Made by a program: the position numbers and the translations under genes. A stretch of 64,000 nucleotides of DNA from Sulfurovum sp. (GTDB lineage: Bacteria; Campylobacterota; Campylobacteria; Campylobacterales; Sulfurovaceae): positions 19,367-83,366 of the forward strand of contig JAMORY010000033.1 in assembly GCA_027063305.1 (NCBI GenBank), given 5' to 3'. Positions 17,300 through 27,382 of this stretch are shown here, in pieces (the stretch's first letter is position 1; each line of letters opens with the position of its first letter). The notes beneath the pieces were generated by a model. It had not been told where the DNA came from, did not search any database, and worked only from the letters and a program-made list of their open reading frames with translations.

Positions 17300-18427
17300 A
17301 TGCAACTACTACGATATACTTTTTTTCTTTTTGTCTTGGCACTTCTTTTTCAAGGATGCGAACAGAACGACAGCACGGCCAAAGCATCCAAAGAGAAAGA
17401 GAAGCCTTTTCCAGTCGAAGTACACACCCTCAAAAAAGAGCCCTACCCCCTCTGGATCCACTTTACAGGCAAGACACAAGCCATAGACGAGGTCGATGTC
17501 ATCTCCCGTGTCAAAGGAGAACTGCTCTCTATCCACTTCAAACCCGGACAGGAGGTGCATCAGGGTGACCTTCTCTTTGTCATAGACAAAAGCGAATATC
17601 AAGCCGCTTATGACCAGAAAGAGGCGATCTTGCAAAAAGACAAAGCCTCCTACGCACTGGCAAAGGCCAATGTCGCACGCTACACCCCGCTGGTACAAGA
17701 GCAGCTTGCCCCGCGGGAAAAGCTCGATGAGCTCACCGCAACGCTCAAACAGCTTGAAGCGACCATCAAAGCCGATGAGGCGGCACTCAGAAATGCACAG
17801 CTTAATCTGCATTATTGCAACATCAAAGCCTCCATCGACGGGCAGATAGGAAAGCCGCTTATCCTCACGGGTAATCTCATCAAAGCAGGTGATGTACTGG
17901 CAAAGATCGTCCGAACCGATCGGCTCTATGTCAACTTCAACCCCAGTGCCCATGAGGTCGCGCTCATCAAACACTACAGCAAAAAGCGATACCCCGATGT
18001 CAAGGTCTCTCTGCGACAAGATACCAACATCACCCACCCCTTAACAGGGCAGATAGACTTCATCGACAATGTCTCCAGCAGCTCCACGGGTACCGTTGCC
18101 ATGCGTGCGGTCGTAGAGAATACGCAAGGACTTGTCTTTCCGGGCAGTTTTGTTAACATAGCGCTCTTTTTGGGAGACTATGAGGTGATCGCCGTCCATC
18201 CCGATCAGATCTCACAAGATCAACTGGGGCAGTATGTGCAGGTGGTCGATAGGAACAATACCGTACATATCAAACATGTCACCCCGATCTTCTCCAACAA
18301 CGACCTTGCACTTGTGGGCAATACGCTCAAAGAGGGAGAACGCGTAATTGTAGGTACATTTAATGGACTGGGTGAAGGGATGAAGGTCGCCCCCAAAGAA
18401 GTAGCCAACCCCATCAAGGTGAAGTAA
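17300..18427 (+). CDS. RND efflux membrane-fusion (periplasmic adaptor) lipoprotein
   Basis: 375 aa. The lipobox LLFQGC ends at Cys22, so it is probably an inner-membrane lipoprotein like AcrA/MexA. It has the lipoyl half FTGKTQAIDEVDVISRVKGEL (near residues 55-75), a coiled-coil hairpin (about 95-155), the second lipoyl half (IDGQIGKPLILTGNLIKAGD), and beta-barrel and MP domains. It bridges the RND pump and the TolC-like protein encoded next. The three genes are spaced 4 bp or overlap, so they form one operon. The substrate is unknown. Confidence 0.93.
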   Translation: MQLLRYTFFLFVLALLFQGCEQNDSTAKASKEKEKPFPVEVHTLKKEPYPLWIHFTGKTQAIDEVDVISRVKGELLSIHFKPGQEVHQGDLLFVIDKSEYQAAYDQKEAILQKDKASYALAKANVARYTPLVQEQLAPREKLDELTATLKQLEATIKADEAALRNAQLNLHYCNIKASIDGQIGKPLILTGNLIKAGDVLAKIVRTDRLYVNFNPSAHEVALIKHYSKKRYPDVKVSLRQDTNITHPLTGQIDFIDNVSSSSTGTVAMRAVVENTQGLVFPGSFVNIALFLGDYEVIAVHPDQISQDQLGQYVQVVDRNNTVHIKHVTPIFSNNDLALVGNTLKEGERVIVGTFNGLGEGMKVAPKEVANPIKVK

Positions 18428-18431
18428 GCAG

Positions 18432-21400
18432 ATGTTCTCACTTTTTTTCATCGACCGTCCCATTGTCGCCAAGGTCATCTCCATCTTTATCGTGATGGTG
18501 GGGCTTATTGCGCTCTCCCAGCTTCCTGTAGCGCAGTTCCCGCAGGTCGTACCTCCGACCATACAGGTCAAAGCCAACTATGCGGGCGGAAGTGCCGAAG
18601 TGGTGGAGAAACTGCTCACCGCTCCCATGGAGGAGCAGCTCAACGGTGTAGAGGGGATGATCTACATGGAGTCCACCTCCGCTTCGGACGGCAGTTCGAC
18701 CATCAAGGTCTACTTCGACCTCGATACCGATCTGGACATTGCCGCGGTCGATGTGCAAAACCGTGTCTCGCTCGCCCTGCCTACCCTGCCTGCCGAAGTG
18801 AAACAAAAAGGGGTCAGCACCAAAAAGCTCTCCTCATCCATGCTGCTGATGCTCAGCCTTACATCCTCCAACCCCAAGCACGATACGCTTTTTCTCTCCA
18901 ACTTCGCCGCGCTCAACATCGCAGAAGAGCTCAAACGGATCGACGGGGTTTCCGATGTGGTCAACTTCGGTGAGCACCGCTACGCCATGCGTATCTGGCT
19001 TGATCCGGACAAACTTGCAGCCCTTGGCGTGACACTCAAAGAGGTCTCTTCTGCAATCCAACAGCAGAACCTTCAGATATCGCTGGGGACCATCGGCGAT
19101 ACGGCAATGCCCGATCAGGGGAAATACCAGTACACCCTTACGGCAAAAACCCGTCTTGACTCCCCCGAGGAGTTCAAGAAGATCATCATCCGTGAAAACG
19201 AGGATGGCTCTAAGATACGCCTTCAGGACATCGCCAGGGTCGAACTGGGCTCTGAGAACTACCTCAGTGCCGCCACGCTCAACAACCGTCCCGCCGCACA
19301 GCTTGGAATATTCCAGCTTCCCGATGCCAACGCCCTTGAGGTGGCACAAAAGGTACAAGCCAAGATCAAAGAGCTGCAAAAGCGCTTCCCCAAAGAGATA
19401 GAGATACGCGCTACCTACGATACGACCAAATTTGTCAAAGTCTCCATCGAAGAGGTGATACAGACCCTCATCGAAGCATTGGCGCTGGTACTGATAGTCG
19501 TCTACTTCTTTTTACAGTCTTTCAGAGCCACCATCATTCCCGCCGTTGCTATTCCCGTCTCGCTCATCGGTACCTTTGCCTTCTTGCTCATTGCCGGATA
19601 CAGCATCAACATCCTCACCCTCTTTGGGATCATCCTTGCCATCGGGATTGTGGTTGACGATGCCATTTTGGTCGTAGAGAATGTGGAGGCAAACTTGGAA
19701 AAGTCTCCCGACATCAGCGTCAAGGAGGCGACCAAGGAGGCGATGAAAGAGATCGTCATGCCGATCATCTCCACCACACTGGTACTGCTTGCCGTGTTTG
19801 TACCGGTGACGTTCATTCCCGGTATCTCAGGGGCGCTCTATAGGCAATTTGCTATGACCATCGCTTTTTCCGTACTTATCTCCTCCATAGTCGCACTGAC
19901 CCTCTCTCCTGCACTCGCAGCGACCATTTTGCGTCGCCAGAAGGGGAAGAAGAACGCCCTCTTCCGTGCTTTCAACCAAGGGTTGGAAAGACTCAAGGTC
20001 GGCTACGCAAAACTGTTGCATTGGCTCATCGCCCATGCCAAAAGCGTGCTTTTTCTTTATCTCATCGGATTGGGACTTACCTACGGCATCTTCAAAACGC
20101 TTCCTACGGGCTTTCTGCCTGAGGAGGATCAAGGAACCATCATCGCCTCCGTAACCTTGCCGCCGGGTACCACACTGACAAGAACGGAGGCAAGTGCCAG
20201 ACGCATTGTCGATCTTGTGAAGCAGACGAAAGGGGTGAAGGATATCGTCACCATCAACGGCTTCAATACCATCACCGGCGTGGCTGATTCTTCGAACATC
20301 ACCATGTATGTCGTACTGGAGGATTGGGACAAACGTACCACTCCCGAACTCTCGGTCAAGTCGCTCATTACAACGCTTACCCAAAAGGTCAAACAGCACG
20401 TACCGCAGGTAGAGGCACGCTTCTTCGGTGCCCCTTCCATTCCGGGGCTCTCTGCCGTGGGCGGGTTTGAGTTCAAACTACAGAACCTCAACGCCATGCC
20501 GCTTAAGCAATTCACTACAGAGTCTCAGAAGTTCATCAAAAAACTCAATGCAGACCCGCGCATCATGAACGCATACACGATGTTCAATGCCAACTATCCG
20601 CAGCTCTATGTCGATATCGACCGTGACAAGGTCTTCTCTTTGGGGCTCAAGCTCGATGATGTCTTTGCCGTCTTGCAGACCTACCTCGGCTCCTACTACG
20701 TCAACGACTTTAACAAGTTCTCAAAGACCTACCGCGTCTTTTTGCAGGCAGACCCGCAGTTCAGAACCAACAAACATGACATCACCGCATTTTTCGTCAG
20801 GAACAACAAGGGAGAGATGATCCCGCTAAGCACTATCGCCTCCATTCACAACACCAGCGGTCCCAATGCCATCACCCACTTCAACGGCTATCAGTCCATT
20901 GCCGTTAACGGTATGCACAACATCAAAGGCGGCTACAGCTCCTCTGACGCCATCAGTGCCATTGAAGAGCTCGCTGCCGACCTGCCCGCAGGGATCGGTT
21001 ACGAATACTCAGGGATCACACTGCAGGAGAAAGAAGCAGGCAATGCGGCGCTCTTTATCTTTATGCTCTCTTTGTTCATGGTATTCCTCTTCCTTGCCGC
21101 CCAATACGAGAGCTGGCTGACCCCGCTGATGATCATGCTGCCTATTCCGGTGGTGATGTTCGGTGCGCTGGGTGCGAACATGCTTGCAGGACTGCTCAAC
21201 GACACCTACACGCAGATCGGACTGGTACTGCTCATCGGTATGGCGAGCAAGAATGCCATTTTGGTCGTAGAGTTCGCCAAAGAGCTGCATGAGGCAGGCA
21301 AGGACATTGTAAGTGCGGCAGTAGAAGCTTCCATCCTTAGACTGCGCGCCATTCTCATGACCGTCTTTGCATTCTTGCTGGGTATTTTACCGCTTGTCTT

Positions 21401-21560
21401 TGCCTCGGGTGCGGGCGCGGCATCCAGACAATCGCTTGGAACGGCGGTCTTTGGCGGGATGTTCATGTCTACCATCCTTACCTTTTTGCTCACCCCCGTA
21501 CTCTTTGTCGTACTCCAGCGCCTAAGAGAAAAGTCCGCAAGGAGAGATAACGATGCGTAA
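18432..21560 (+). CDS. RND-family HAE1 drug efflux permease (AcrB-like)
   Basis: 1042 aa, full length for AcrB-type pumps: 12 membrane helices and two large periplasmic loops. It starts MFSLFFIDRPIVAKVISIFI. The proton-relay Asp pair is in helix 4 (GIVVDDAILVVENV). The GFLPEEDQG motif opens the second half. The C-terminal helices carry GLVLLIGMASKNAILVVEF. It exports hydrophobic or amphipathic compounds using the proton gradient, with the adaptor before it and TolC after it. GC content is higher than around it, perhaps marking acquisition. Confidence 0.96.
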   Translation: MFSLFFIDRPIVAKVISIFIVMVGLIALSQLPVAQFPQVVPPTIQVKANYAGGSAEVVEKLLTAPMEEQLNGVEGMIYMESTSASDGSSTIKVYFDLDTDLDIAAVDVQNRVSLALPTLPAEVKQKGVSTKKLSSSMLLMLSLTSSNPKHDTLFLSNFAALNIAEELKRIDGVSDVVNFGEHRYAMRIWLDPDKLAALGVTLKEVSSAIQQQNLQISLGTIGDTAMPDQGKYQYTLTAKTRLDSPEEFKKIIIRENEDGSKIRLQDIARVELGSENYLSAATLNNRPAAQLGIFQLPDANALEVAQKVQAKIKELQKRFPKEIEIRATYDTTKFVKVSIEEVIQTLIEALALVLIVVYFFLQSFRATIIPAVAIPVSLIGTFAFLLIAGYSINILTLFGIILAIGIVVDDAILVVENVEANLEKSPDISVKEATKEAMKEIVMPIISTTLVLLAVFVPVTFIPGISGALYRQFAMTIAFSVLISSIVALTLSPALAATILRRQKGKKNALFRAFNQGLERLKVGYAKLLHWLIAHAKSVLFLYLIGLGLTYGIFKTLPTGFLPEEDQGTIIASVTLPPGTTLTRTEASARRIVDLVKQTKGVKDIVTINGFNTITGVADSSNITMYVVLEDWDKRTTPELSVKSLITTLTQKVKQHVPQVEARFFGAPSIPGLSAVGGFEFKLQNLNAMPLKQFTTESQKFIKKLNADPRIMNAYTMFNANYPQLYVDIDRDKVFSLGLKLDDVFAVLQTYLGSYYVNDFNKFSKTYRVFLQADPQFRTNKHDITAFFVRNNKGEMIPLSTIASIHNTSGPNAITHFNGYQSIAVNGMHNIKGGYSSSDAISAIEELAADLPAGIGYEYSGITLQEKEAGNAALFIFMLSLFMVFLFLAAQYESWLTPLMIMLPIPVVMFGALGANMLAGLLNDTYTQIGLVLLIGMASKNAILVVEFAKELHEAGKDIVSAAVEASILRLRAILMTVFAFLLGILPLVFASGAGAASRQSLGTAVFGGMFMSTILTFLLTPVLFVVLQRLREKSARRDNDA

Positions 21561-22839
21561 AAGCCTGACCCTCTTCGTAGTGCTTGGCACCCTGCTTCAT
21601 GCTACACACCATACGCTTACACTCGATACCCTCATCAAGCGCGCGCTCGAACACAGCCCTGATGTCAAGATGGGAAAACTCGACTTCTCCGCCGCCAAAG
21701 CACGCACGAAAGCCGCCTACAGCCTCTACCTGCCGCAACTGGATCTGCATGCCGATGCAGGAAAAGCGTGGAGTAAACTCAAAAGCCAGCCGGCAGGAGA
21801 AGCAGACCTGCTTGTCGGTACGCTCAGCGCTTCGCAACTGCTCTACGACTTTGGCAAGACAAGCGGCGCCATTAACGCACAAGAGGAGGAGGCACTTGCC
21901 TACGAGGCGCAGATGTACCAGAGTATATCGGACAAGATATTTGCGGTCAAACAGGCGTATTACGAGATCCTCAAAGCCAAAGGCATCGTCAATGTCCAGC
22001 GCAAGAATGTAGCGCTTCAAAAGCAGCAGCTCGAACGTGCACAAAAGTACCTCAAAGCCGGCATCAAGACCATCATCGATCTCTCCGATGCCACAGTACG
22101 GCTCGAACAGGCAAGGCGTGATCTGAACAATGCCAAATATCAAGTGGAGTACCGCCGTGCCCGGCTTGAGCAGATCATCGGCACGGTTCCTTACAACGGA
22201 GATTATGAGATCTATATGCCGAACATCGGACTCTCGAACCTCAGCCAAAAACTACCGCAGATCAAAAGCTCCGTCTATCGGCTCGAACAGTTCGCCTACA
22301 CACACCGCGCCATAGTCAATAGCAGCAAGCACTTCATTCAAGGGGCACGCTCGACGCTCAAAAGTATTGAAGGCGACTACTACCCGAGCGTAGGACTTAG
22401 AGGCGACTACAGCGCACAAAAAGTCGACCAGAGCGTTGTGGGCATGACGCCAGAACGCCAAGGACACCTCTCGCTCTCACTTGACTGGAACCTCTTCTCA
22501 GGCTACCGCACCAATGCACAGGTACAAGAGGCAAAAGTGGGCGTACTCAAAGCGGCATCTCAGGCACAAAGTATCAAACTTGCTGTTAAACAGCAGGTAC
22601 TCGAAGCCCACATCGGCCTGCGCCAGAGCAGAGACAATGTCAAACTCAACGAACGCATCACCGATGCCGCACGCAAGAAACTTCAGCAGGCACAAAAACG
22701 CTACGAGAACGACCTTGGGGATTTCATAGAACTGCAAAACGCTCAGCAGGACTACATCAACGCGCTTAGCAATCTGGTCAACAGCTACTATGACTACTTC
22801 ATCGCACTGGCACAGCTCGATCATGCGATAGGGAAGTGA
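21553..22839 (+). CDS. TolC-family outer membrane efflux protein
   Basis: 428 aa with a signal peptide (MRKSLTLFVVLGTLLHA) and two repeats of long alpha-helical and beta-strand segments, typical of TolC (for example LYDFGKTSGAINAQEEEALA and WNLFSGYRTNAQVQEAK at matching positions). It forms the outer-membrane channel for the RND pump. It overlaps the permease gene by 8 bp. Confidence 0.93.
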   Translation: MRKSLTLFVVLGTLLHATHHTLTLDTLIKRALEHSPDVKMGKLDFSAAKARTKAAYSLYLPQLDLHADAGKAWSKLKSQPAGEADLLVGTLSASQLLYDFGKTSGAINAQEEEALAYEAQMYQSISDKIFAVKQAYYEILKAKGIVNVQRKNVALQKQQLERAQKYLKAGIKTIIDLSDATVRLEQARRDLNNAKYQVEYRRARLEQIIGTVPYNGDYEIYMPNIGLSNLSQKLPQIKSSVYRLEQFAYTHRAIVNSSKHFIQGARSTLKSIEGDYYPSVGLRGDYSAQKVDQSVVGMTPERQGHLSLSLDWNLFSGYRTNAQVQEAKVGVLKAASQAQSIKLAVKQQVLEAHIGLRQSRDNVKLNERITDAARKKLQQAQKRYENDLGDFIELQNAQQDYINALSNLVNSYYDYFIALAQLDHAIGK

Positions 22840-23916
22840 TCAGTACGCTGCCACCTCCCCCTCCAACGTTTTCAAAAACGCCACCACGTCATCGATCTGC
22901 TCCTTGGTAAACTCATTGCCTATTTGGTACTTACTCATGATGCGCACCGCCTCTTCCAGCTCTTTGACCTCCCCATTATGAAAATAAGGAGCGGTTTTTG
23001 TAATGTTTCGCAAAATAGGCACTCGGAACATCTGCTTGCTATCTTTTCCCAAGAAACCTCCGGTGTTCACAAATGGGAACGGACTCTCTTTCAAACGCAT
23101 GTCCGGTTCGAAGAGTAATCCTATATAGTCTGAAAGATACCGTCTAAGCGGGAACTTCTGGATACTCTGTCCTCCCACGCTCATACCCGTATGACATCCG
23201 CTGCACCCTTTGGTGATAAAGAGGCTCATCCCTCTTTTGGCAGCAGGAGAGATGGCATTGTCATCCCCTTCAAGAAACCTGTCGTACGCACCTCTGGTAA
23301 GCAGTGTACGCTCATAGGCGCCGATGGCTTTACGTACCTTCTCAAAGGTTATCTTCCCTTCTCCAAAAACTTTACTAAACTGCTGTCGGTATGCAGGGTC
23401 ACTGTTCAGACGTGCTTCCACCTCTTCAGGGGTCATCCCCATCTCAAACGGTGCCTGCACGGGACCTCCCGCCTGCTCTTCGACATCTTTGGCACGTCCG
23501 TCCCAAAATTGCGCTTTGGCAAGTGCGGCATTAAGTACGGTAGGAGAATTAAGATGAAAAGGGTTCGCTTGACCATGAATACCGATCGCTGTAGGCATAT
23601 TGTCATCACCCCCTTCTTCAAGGATGTGACAGCTTGCACAGTTGATAGTCCTGTCTTTGGAGAGCACGGTATCGAAAAAGAGCGTTCTACCCAACACGAT
23701 CTTTTCCGGACTCAAAGGATTTTGCGGGTTTTGCATCGTTTTGAGTCTCTCTTTTGCATCTTTTGGTACAGGAGAAAGGTTGTGTTTGGCAGCTGCTTCT
23801 CTCAACCCCTTGTCATCCAGATGCACATCGCCTTTGGTAATGACAAAAGGCAAAGAGAAGATCACCACAAGCACAATGGTCGTTACCGTAACCGGATGCA
23901 ATAAGAACTTTTTCAT
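22840..23916 (-). CDS. Di-haem cytochrome c peroxidase (CcpA/MauG family)
   Basis: 358 aa with an N-terminal membrane anchor or signal (residues about 10-27). There are two haem motifs: CASCH (near 97) in the peroxidatic domain and CSGCH (near 242) in the electron-transfer domain. The segment VLGRTLFFDTVLSKDRTINCAS and the AQFWDGRAKDVEEQA and PYFHNGEVKELEEAV blocks are typical of bacterial peroxidases that reduce H2O2 in the periplasm. It is convergent with the TolC gene with no gap. It is divergent from the cytochrome at 24167, with an FNR-type box between them. Confidence 0.93.
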   Translation of the reverse strand: MKKFLLHPVTVTTIVLVVIFSLPFVITKGDVHLDDKGLREAAAKHNLSPVPKDAKERLKTMQNPQNPLSPEKIVLGRTLFFDTVLSKDRTINCASCHILEEGGDDNMPTAIGIHGQANPFHLNSPTVLNAALAKAQFWDGRAKDVEEQAGGPVQAPFEMGMTPEEVEARLNSDPAYRQQFSKVFGEGKITFEKVRKAIGAYERTLLTRGAYDRFLEGDDNAISPAAKRGMSLFITKGCSGCHTGMSVGGQSIQKFPLRRYLSDYIGLLFEPDMRLKESPFPFVNTGGFLGKDSKQMFRVPILRNITKTAPYFHNGEVKELEEAVRIMSKYQIGNEFTKEQIDDVVAFLKTLEGEVAAY

Positions 23917-24063
23917 TCCTCACTCCTTATCTTTCTAATATTTTCAGTATATAGCATTACGGACGAAGAATCAAGAATCTTTTATCACAAAACGGTTTTT
24001 CTTTTAGCACAAAAAGGATTTTTATGTCTAACAATTTCAAATAAGAGAATTTTCATCTGATTA

Positions 24064-24077
24064 TTGATATGGATCAA
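24064..24077 (+). promoter_or_regulatory. FNR/NNR-type box for the 24.2 kb cytochrome
   Basis: TTGATATGGATCAA is a perfect site. Rightward, TATATT (24100-24105) begins 29.5 bp from its centre (start near 24112). Leftward toward the peroxidase gene only a weak TATTTG is seen, so control of that gene is uncertain. Confidence 0.82.
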
Positions 24078-24166
24078 GAATTTCCATAAACAATTCCGAT
24101 ATATTTCACTCAGATTTAATTAGGAGTATTTTTATCTTAATTAAACTTTCAATCAAAGGATTTGTC

Positions 24167-24505
24167 TTGAAACAGATTACTTTCTTGCTTCTATTTTTCA
24201 CAGCGACACACTTATTTGCCGATGTTGAAAAAGGCAAAGCTGTCTATGCTGCAAACTGTGCCATTTGCCATACAGTTAACGGGGGAAGAGCCATAGGACC
24301 GGACTTTAACATTGTCTCCTATACCCGTACCAAAGAGGAGATAGCCCAGTACGCCAAAGATCCTTACAGCCTCTATGAGAAATTTGGATACAGTGCCAAT
24401 GCCATGCCGACATTGCCTTTGGAAGATGAAGAGTTCAAAGATGTGGCAGACTATATCAGTTCTCTGCAGCCTTTTAAAAAATGGATGATCAAGAAAAAAA
24501 GCTAA
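24167..24505 (+). CDS. Small periplasmic cytochrome c
   Basis: 112 aa, TTG start preceded by AAAGGA at good spacing. It has a signal peptide (cleavage near HLFA-DVE), one haem motif CAICH (residues about 35-39) and a Met-containing loop NAMPTLPLEDEEF near residue 85. It resembles class I cytochromes that donate electrons to NirS or to the peroxidase. Its FNR-type promoter and its position divergent from the di-haem peroxidase make both partners plausible. Confidence 0.85.
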   Translation: MKQITFLLLFFTATHLFADVEKGKAVYAANCAICHTVNGGRAIGPDFNIVSYTRTKEEIAQYAKDPYSLYEKFGYSANAMPTLPLEDEEFKDVADYISSLQPFKKWMIKKKS

Positions 24506-25419
24506 GAATGACGCAATGCTTTGGGGTAGACTCCGTAAGCGGCATAAAAGAGCTTGGAGAAGTGCCCCTGATGGCGGTATCCTACTCTTTTGGCGATCTC
24601 TCCTATACTCAGCGTCTCCTGACGCAAGAGCATATTCGCCTCTTCCAGACGCAGCTTCTGCACATAGTGGTAGAGTGTGGTTCCATACACTTTTTTAAAC
24701 ACCTTTTTAAGCTTGGAAGCGTTGGTTGCACAACGGTGTGCCAGCACTTCGATCGTAGGCGGGTCGATAAATTCTGCCAGCAGGATCTTTTTTGCTTCCA
24801 GTGCCAAGCGCTTCTCTTCACTGCTGATGCCTTCGGGCAGAATATCAAGCAGTCCGAACCGATGGATCATAAACTCCACCACACGGTGTTCCGCACGGAT
24901 ACTCTGCATTCTGTCATCTCTTTGGATATTCAAAAGCTTGTCGATCACATAGATGCTCAATGCATCAACAGGAAGCCTGCTAACCTCCTGCAAAGAGATC
25001 TCCTCTTTGAGCATACCGTACAACAGATCGATCGGTTCTCCAAGGTCTCCGCTTAAATACCGTTTCAAAAAGAAATCGGCAATGAACAATACAAACATAT
25101 CACCATGCTCTGTTGCATAAAAGCGCAGCTGCATGTTCTGTTTTGAAGAGACAAAGATCACGGTCTCTCCCTCTTTGACAATACTCTCTTTTTGTGCCGT
25201 ATGGTCATCGATCTTAAGAACACCCCGTTTGACCATCGCGATCATGACCATTCTGTCAGGATCGCTCAGGCCCGTTTCCAGTACCCCTTCAGAGTGTTTA
25301 CCTTCAAGAAAAACAATACCATTTGAGATATCCACCCGCTTCAAATACCCTTGATCGGCTTTTTCCAAAAAGGTCACTTTGTAGCGCATATCGGTAATAT
25401 TAAAGAAAAAGCTCTCCAT
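24502..25419 (-). CDS. AraC-family transcriptional regulator
   Basis: 305 aa. The N-terminal about 190 residues form a ligand-sensing part with no clear family match. The C-terminal 100 residues are a two-HTH AraC domain (LAHRCATNASKLKKVFKKVYG and IAKRVGYRHQGHFSKLFYAAYG). It ends by overlapping the cytochrome gene by 4 bp tail to tail. The SDR gene follows its start by 6 bp in the same direction upstream, so the two are probably one unit. The ligand is unknown. Confidence 0.9.
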   Translation of the reverse strand: MESFFFNITDMRYKVTFLEKADQGYLKRVDISNGIVFLEGKHSEGVLETGLSDPDRMVMIAMVKRGVLKIDDHTAQKESIVKEGETVIFVSSKQNMQLRFYATEHGDMFVLFIADFFLKRYLSGDLGEPIDLLYGMLKEEISLQEVSRLPVDALSIYVIDKLLNIQRDDRMQSIRAEHRVVEFMIHRFGLLDILPEGISSEEKRLALEAKKILLAEFIDPPTIEVLAHRCATNASKLKKVFKKVYGTTLYHYVQKLRLEEANMLLRQETLSIGEIAKRVGYRHQGHFSKLFYAAYGVYPKALRHS

Positions 25420-25425
25420 GCCTAT

Positions 25426-26241
25426 CTATACCCCATAGTAGTCGCTCACCCTGCGCTCGAACTCTTCATCGCTAAGCTCTTTTTTCATCGGAATGAACTT
25501 CTTTGCCTTATCTCCTACCGTACAACGTGCAGGGAAATCATCACGTTCGATGATCTCTTCGATCAAAACCGCCACCTCCTGCGTATTGTTTCCATGGTTG
25601 ATCTGCTCCACGATCATTGGTGCCAGTGTCGAGACCAGTTTGGCATAGGAAGAGTCTTCGGAAAAGGTCATAGCATTGGTCACCAGATTGTCTCTGGCAA
25701 AGTTGGTATCAAAAAAACCGGGCATGATCGAATGGACACGAATATTGAAATCTTTGAGCTCATACCGCAGTGAATCGGTAATACCCTCGACTGCATATTT
25801 ACTGGCGTTGTAAAAGGTCAGAAGCGGCAGACCGATCTTCCCTAGAAATGAGCTGATATTGATGATCACTCCGCTTCGTGCCGTACGCATTTTGGGAATA
25901 ACCGCTTTACACATACGCATCACCCCAAAAACGTTTACATCAAACTGGGCGAACATCTCCTCTTCGGTTACATCTTCAACCGTGGAGACCAGTCCGTAAC
26001 CGGCATTGTTCACCAGCACATCGATCCGTTCTATCCCATCCAGTACCGATGCGATACTTGCAGGGTCGGTAATATCAAGCTTGAGGGGGAGAAGATCTTC
26101 AGATACGACATCTTGAAGTGTTTCGGGTGTTCTTGAAGCAGCATAGACCCTGTAGCCCCGCTCAGCCAGATAGCATGCCGCAGCCCTGCCCATCCCACTG
26201 CTGCATCCGGTAATAAGAACATGCTTTTGTCTGCTTTTCAT
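25426..26241 (-). CDS. Short-chain dehydrogenase/reductase
   Basis: 271 aa. The nucleotide-binding TGCSSGMGRA motif is at residues 11-20, NNAG near 85, the catalytic Ser in IINISSFLGK near 138, and YNASKYAVEG (Tyr and Lys) near 152. The start MKSRQKHVLITG (26239-26241) is chosen because it fits the family N-terminus. The frame is open for 20 more codons upstream. It stands just before the AraC gene. The substrate is unknown. Confidence 0.9.
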   Translation of the reverse strand: MKSRQKHVLITGCSSGMGRAAACYLAERGYRVYAASRTPETLQDVVSEDLLPLKLDITDPASIASVLDGIERIDVLVNNAGYGLVSTVEDVTEEEMFAQFDVNVFGVMRMCKAVIPKMRTARSGVIINISSFLGKIGLPLLTFYNASKYAVEGITDSLRYELKDFNIRVHSIMPGFFDTNFARDNLVTNAMTFSEDSSYAKLVSTLAPMIVEQINHGNNTQEVAVLIEEIIERDDFPARCTVGDKAKKFIPMKKELSDEEFERRVSDYYGV

Positions 26242-26366
26242 ACATCTATTATAGTTAAAATCAGACCCGACAGGATTGACAAGTATCAAACCTCTTGACA
26301 CCTGTCAATCAAAGCTCTTAAGAAACAAGATACAATAATCTCCTATCGTATCCAAAGGAGTCAACT

Positions 26367-27380
26367 ATGGATGTTACACACTACTACAACCCTAACGGAG
26401 AAGAGATCCTCGATGAGAAGATCTTCAGCGGTTCCCCTACGGGCTTTGTCGATTTCAACCGTTCACGCTACCGCTGGGACAGCAACATTTACGACCTGAT
26501 GAACGCCAACACCTGGTTTCCCAGTGAGGTCAACACCTCATCAGAGAAGAAAAATTTCGAACATCTTACCGATAATGAACAGGCGATCTACAAAATGACC
26601 TTCGCCCAGCTGAGCTTCAACGACTCTGCACAGGAGGAGTACCTCAGCGATTTCAGACGACTGGCGAACAACCGTCTTGTCAAATCGGTACTCTCTTTGC
26701 AAATTATGCAGGAGGTCAACCACTCCAAAAGCTACGCCGTACTGCTCGATGCCTGCGGAAACTCCGATGAAGTCTTCAACCTCTATAAGTATGATGCCGC
26801 ACTCAACAAAAAAAACCAGCAGGTTGCCGAACAGTTCGCCCGCTACATAGATGGAGGCTCGGTAGACAAGATGCTGCTCTCTGCTATGGCAAGTGTGAAC
26901 CTTGAGGGCATCTACTTCCTGCTTGGATTCAGCTACATCTACCTGCTGGGAGACAAAGTACCCGGTGCAAGGGATATGATCAAATTCATTGCCCGTGATG
27001 AGCTCAACACTCACCTGCCTCTTTTTGCGAATATCTTCAAAACGATCCAAAAAGAGAATAAAATTGCAGCATCGACCATCGATGCTGCCTACGGTATGAT
27101 AGAGGATGCGGTAAAAATAGAACTCGAATACGGAAAATACCTGCTTGATTGCTACCCTATCATGGGTACGACACCGGAGCTGATGGAGCAGACGGTCTAC
27201 AACTATGCCAACGACCGCCTTAAAAAGATAGGACTTGATCCCATCTTCGAAGAGACCCCGACCACCTACCTGCAAAAGCTGGTCACCAAACATCTGGAGA
27301 TGAACGAGGTCAAAAGCAACTTCTTTGAGAGTAATGTCTCAAATTATGCCAAATCAAGCATCGATCTTGATGATTTCTAA
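26367..27380 (+). CDS. nrdB: Ribonucleoside-diphosphate reductase beta subunit (class I)
   Basis: 337 aa. It supplies the di-iron tyrosyl radical for deoxyribonucleotide synthesis. Iron ligands appear in the NEQAIYKMTFAQ helix region, in QEVNHSKSY (Glu and His), in NLEGIYF and in RDELNTHLPLF (Glu and His). AAAGGAG precedes the ATG. The alpha subunit is not in the window, so the two genes are separated in this genome. Confidence 0.95.
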   Translation: MDVTHYYNPNGEEILDEKIFSGSPTGFVDFNRSRYRWDSNIYDLMNANTWFPSEVNTSSEKKNFEHLTDNEQAIYKMTFAQLSFNDSAQEEYLSDFRRLANNRLVKSVLSLQIMQEVNHSKSYAVLLDACGNSDEVFNLYKYDAALNKKNQQVAEQFARYIDGGSVDKMLLSAMASVNLEGIYFLLGFSYIYLLGDKVPGARDMIKFIARDELNTHLPLFANIFKTIQKENKIAASTIDAAYGMIEDAVKIELEYGKYLLDCYPIMGTTPELMEQTVYNYANDRLKKIGLDPIFEETPTTYLQKLVTKHLEMNEVKSNFFESNVSNYAKSSIDLDDF

Positions 27381-27382
27381 CG

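Noticed and set aside
21490..22248. A 252-codon open frame opposite the TolC gene
   Set aside because: It is a shadow of the efflux operon with no start signal or family match.
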